From CAYVZU01 sp964455935 (GTDB lineage Bacteria; Fibrobacterota; CAYVZU01), in the NCBI GenBank assembly GCA_964455935.1, contig CAYVZU010000002.1, positions 28,511-92,510 on the forward strand: a stretch of 64,000 bases of DNA, given 5' to 3'. A program made the translations under genes and the position numbers. The notes beneath the pieces were generated by a model. That model worked only from the letters and a program-made list of their open reading frames with translations. It had not been told where the DNA came from and did no database searches. This document shows, one piece after another, positions 61,563-64,000 of this stretch (position 1 is its first letter; each line of letters starts with the position of its first letter).

Positions 61563-62663
61563 TTACCGGTCCACGCGGGCGGTTCCGCCCTTCATGGCTT
61601 TTTCAACGTCCTTGACATTGGCCGTTGTGGTATCGCCCGGCGTGGTCATGGCCAAAGCGCCATGCGCGGCTCCGTAGCCCACTGCCTCGGCCGCGGTCTT
61701 GCCTTCCATAAGGCCGTAGATCGTGCCCGAGGCGAAGCTGTCGCCGCCGCCCACGCGGTCGTAGATCTCCAGATTCTCGCGAAGCGGAGCATCCGCGAAC
61801 TGACCGCCGGCATAGATCACAGCGCCCCAGTCGTTGATCGAAGCGGTTTTCGCGTTTCGAAGCGTGGTCGCCACAACCTTGAAATTGGGATAGGTTTTCA
61901 CAGCTTCCTGGATCATCTTCTTGAAATTGGTGGGGTCGAGTTTGGAATGATGCTCGTCCAAACCTTCGACCTTGAAACCGAGCGCGGCGGTGAAATCTTC
62001 TTCATTGCCGAACATCACGTCAACATACGAGGCAATCTTGCGGTTGATCTCGATCGCCTTTTCCGTTCCGCCAATCTCTTTCCACAATGATGGCCGAAAA
62101 TTCAGGTCATAGGAAACGATGGTGCCGTGCTTTTTGGCGATTGTCATGGCTTCGATAATCACGTCGCGCGTGGTCTCCGACAGGCCGGCATAGATTCCAC
62201 CGCAATGGAACCAACGGACGCCGTCTTTGCCAAAGATCTTTTCCCAATCGATGTCGCCCTTTTTGAGTTGCGAAGCGGCCGATAAACCGCGGTCGGAGCA
62301 GCCCACGGCCGCGCGGCAGCCAAAACCGCGTTCCGTGAAATTCAATCCAACCCGAACTTTGCGCCCAATTCCGTCATAGGGCGCCCATTTCACGTATTCC
62401 ATGCTGACGCCGCCTTGAAGGATCAGGTCTTCTAGCAGCCGCCCTACGGGGTTATCGGCAATGGCCGTAACAATGGCGGCCGCTTTGCCGAAACAGCGGC
62501 GCAATCCGCGCGCCACGTTGTACTCTCCCCCGCCCTCCCACACCTTGAAGGTGCGCGTGGTGTGGATTCGGTTGTCGCCCGGGTCCAGGCGAATCATCAC
62601 CTCGCCAAGCGATACGATGTCGTATTTGCACTCCGACTTGGGTCTGACGGTCAATACGGCCAT
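61563..62663 (-). CDS. kdgK: 2-dehydro-3-deoxygluconokinase (PfkB family)
   Basis: The 366-residue protein starts MAVLTVRPKSECKYDIV, with an ATG overlapping the eda stop (TAATG). SLGEVMIRLDPG and GGGEYNVARGL are the sugar site, and DRVGGGDSFASG holds the catalytic base and anion hole. It phosphorylates KDG to KDPG, the substrate of the aldolase encoded just upstream. The two are translationally coupled and form the last steps of the uronate or sugar-acid Entner-Doudoroff route. Confidence 0.9.
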   Translation of the reverse strand: MAVLTVRPKSECKYDIVSLGEVMIRLDPGDNRIHTTRTFKVWEGGGEYNVARGLRRCFGKAAAIVTAIADNPVGRLLEDLILQGGVSMEYVKWAPYDGIGRKVRVGLNFTERGFGCRAAVGCSDRGLSAASQLKKGDIDWEKIFGKDGVRWFHCGGIYAGLSETTRDVIIEAMTIAKKHGTIVSYDLNFRPSLWKEIGGTEKAIEINRKIASYVDVMFGNEEDFTAALGFKVEGLDEHHSKLDPTNFKKMIQEAVKTYPNFKVVATTLRNAKTASINDWGAVIYAGGQFADAPLRENLEIYDRVGGGDSFASGTIYGLMEGKTAAEAVGYGAAHGALAMTTPGDTTTANVKDVEKAMKGGTARVDR

Positions 62664-63343
62664 TACTTCTTCCCTCCGCGAATCTGTTGGATGATTTCCA
62701 GGGCTTCCTTGACCTTCTTCGTAATTCCGGCATAGTCTTTGGCGGCCAACAGCTCCTTGGTGATCAGGTTCGAACCCATCCCAACACAAGCCACGCCGGC
62801 ATTAAACCAGGCCGTAAGGCTTTCTTTCGTGGGCGATACACCTCCGGTCGGCATAATGTCGGTCCAAGGGCAGGGCCCCTTGGCATTCTTCACGAACGCC
62901 GGGCCGCCGACCTCGGCACCTGGAAAGATCTTGCAGATCTCCACGCCCAGCATCTCGGCGCGATGGATCTCGGTCATGCTGCCGCAGCCCGGGCTGTAGG
63001 GGATTTTGCGGCCGTTGCAGGTCCTTGCCGTATCCTCATCCAGCACAGGGCCAACCACGAAATTGGCGCCCGCCGAGATATACATGGCCGCGGTTGCCGC
63101 ATCCACGATCGAGCCCACGCCGGTGATGATGTCCTTGCGCTCCTTGGCGCAGAATTCCTCGAGCTGGGTAAAAACGTTGATGGCCCGATCACCGCGATTG
63201 GTGAATTCCACCACTCGGGCTCCGCCGTCGGCGCAGGCGCAAGCCACGCTTTTGACCACTTCAATATCCGCGTTGTAGAAGACCGGAATGATTCCGATCT
63301 CCTTCATGGTCACCAGCGTATCCAGACGACGATAACGGCTCAT
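62663..63343 (-). CDS. eda: 2-keto-3-deoxy-6-phosphogluconate aldolase
   Basis: The 226-residue class-I aldolase has GIIPVFYNADIE, VVEFTNRGD (equivalent to VEVTLRT), ITGVGSIVDAA, the Schiff-base lysine in ICKIFPGAEVGG and DIMPTGGVS. It splits KDPG into pyruvate and glyceraldehyde 3-phosphate. It overlaps kdgK by one base. A family C repeat and the 2-hydroxyacid dehydrogenase gene lie upstream. Confidence 0.93.
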   Translation of the reverse strand: MSRYRRLDTLVTMKEIGIIPVFYNADIEVVKSVACACADGGARVVEFTNRGDRAINVFTQLEEFCAKERKDIITGVGSIVDAATAAMYISAGANFVVGPVLDEDTARTCNGRKIPYSPGCGSMTEIHRAEMLGVEICKIFPGAEVGGPAFVKNAKGPCPWTDIMPTGGVSPTKESLTAWFNAGVACVGMGSNLITKELLAAKDYAGITKKVKEALEIIQQIRGGKK

Positions 63344-63399
63344 GCGTACTCCTTTGTAAAATTTCAGCGTAACTGCTTAGGTCTCAATACTTCTTGCAT

Positions 63400-63475
63400 T
63401 GTCATTTCGACGAATCTTCGAGGAGAAATCTTTTCTCAGGACGAAGAAAGATTTCTCGCTTCGCTCGAAATGACA
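63400..63475. repeat. Inverted-repeat element, family C copy 2
   Basis: A 76-bp palindrome with the same 11-base ends (TGTCATTTCGA/TCGAAATGACA) and inner GAGAAATC/GATTTCTC as 41164-41238. It lies between eda and the 2-hydroxyacid dehydrogenase gene. Confidence 0.8.
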
Positions 63476-63489
63476 CTGGGACCAAGTAG

Positions 63490-64000
63490 TTATACTTTGA
63501 CAAGGTATTTTGGCTTTCCGGTTGTCAGCGTGTCAACGATATTTTGCGCGGCCTTTGTTTTAAGGTCCACCATGGCTTCCTCGGAATACCAGCCGGCGTG
63601 GTCCGTAAGTGTGACATTGTCCAGTTTCCGGAGCTCGCTGTCCATGGACAACGGCTCGGTCGCAAACACATCGAGCCCGGCGCAAGCGATCTTGCCTGCC
63701 TTCAGCGCGTCCACAATGGCGGTCTCGTCGATCAACGGACCGCGCGAGGTGTTGACGATTATGGCCGTTTTCTTCATCAGAGAAAACTGCTTTGCCCCGA
63801 TCATCCCCCGCGTGGAAGGCAGAAGAGGCGCGTGAACCGAAATAAAATCCGCCTGCCGGCATAGCGTTTCCAGGTCCACCAGCTCCACACCCGCCTTCGC
63901 GGCGGCATCCGAAGTCACAAAGGGATCGGCAACAAGCACCCGGCCCAGATTGAAACCGGCCAGCTTCCGGTGCACGATGCGGGCGATCATGCCAAAACCC
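63490..64000 (-). CDS. D-2-hydroxyacid dehydrogenase, C-terminal part (cut by window edge)
   Basis: The frame is open to the window edge, so at least the first part of the gene is missing. The visible 170 residues start in the NAD loop (GFGMIARIV), followed by the adenine aspartate in VADPFV, VNTSRGPLIDE and the catalytic-histidine region TDHAGWYSEEA. The family includes glycerate/phosphoglycerate/formate dehydrogenases. With eda and kdgK downstream, a sugar-acid role is likely but not proven. Confidence 0.9.
   Translation of the reverse strand, partial: GFGMIARIVHRKLAGFNLGRVLVADPFVTSDAAAKAGVELVDLETLCRQADFISVHAPLLPSTRGMIGAKQFSLMKKTAIIVNTSRGPLIDETAIVDALKAGKIACAGLDVFATEPLSMDSELRKLDNVTLTDHAGWYSEEAMVDLKTKAAQNIVDTLTTGKPKYLVKV

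Overview
This is one 64 kb stretch of a Gram-negative bacterial chromosome of moderately high GC content (by eye a little over half). It comes from a draft assembly: ten Ns lie at 6370-6379 inside an OmpA-type gene. The envelope genes (OmpA with thrombospondin type-3 repeats, several lipoproteins, a YXWGXW lipoprotein), FapA, tandem STAS domains, PilZ, a 7TM-HD c-di-AMP hydrolase, a giant 2-hydroxyacyl-CoA dehydratase activase and a single-cluster ferredoxin suggest an uncultured, probably anaerobic or facultative lineage, possibly of the FCB or deltaproteobacterial type. I cannot place it more precisely. The SRP RNA is the long, Alu-domain form best known from Firmicutes and Thermotogae.

Layout. 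1-9 kb (minus strand): a YchF-like GTPase (cut by the window edge), DNA polymerase IV, a CDF cation exporter, glycerol kinase, and a large lipoprotein gene followed 6 bases later by an OmpA/TSP3 outer-membrane protein gene. 9-18 kb: ferredoxin and copper P-type ATPase on plus; a PAS/GAF histidine kinase, a Yip1-type membrane protein, a double-STAS protein and FapA on minus. 18-24 kb: a sugar/amino-sugar cluster (NagA-like hydrolase, class-III aminotransferase, ROK regulator, Gfo/Idh oxidoreductase) and a PilZ protein. 24-31 kb: RseC-like protein, a divergent PRPP synthetase paired with pyrF, and a divergent operon of LarA-like racemase, pdxB and gnd. 31-34 kb: ZupT, an adenylate cyclase and trpS.

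34-41 kb is the information-processing core: SRP RNA, dnaX, ybaB, recR, pgpA, cinA, recA. 41-48 kb holds a NodIJ-like ABC exporter and the activase, whose reading frame is broken by a single in-frame TAG, then an HU/IHF-family gene that seems to start at ACG. 48-56 kb holds a B12-type radical SAM protein, an RluD-type pseudouridine synthase, a short UDP-glucose dehydrogenase-like protein, a DUF5610-like protein, a candidate oriC with dnaA, and a two-domain RNase HI. 56-64 kb holds two tRNA-Val genes, a HAMP membrane protein, PgpH, lipoproteins, and an Entner-Doudoroff/uronate pair (KDPG aldolase, KDG kinase) next to a 2-hydroxyacid dehydrogenase that runs off the window.

The most distinctive features outside the ordinary genes are several families of short, non-coding, palindromic or terminal-inverted-repeat elements between genes. 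Three families have two copies each here. One copy supplies the trpS stop codon and another separates the two ABC exporter genes. There is also an unassigned structured-RNA candidate just upstream of the SRP RNA.
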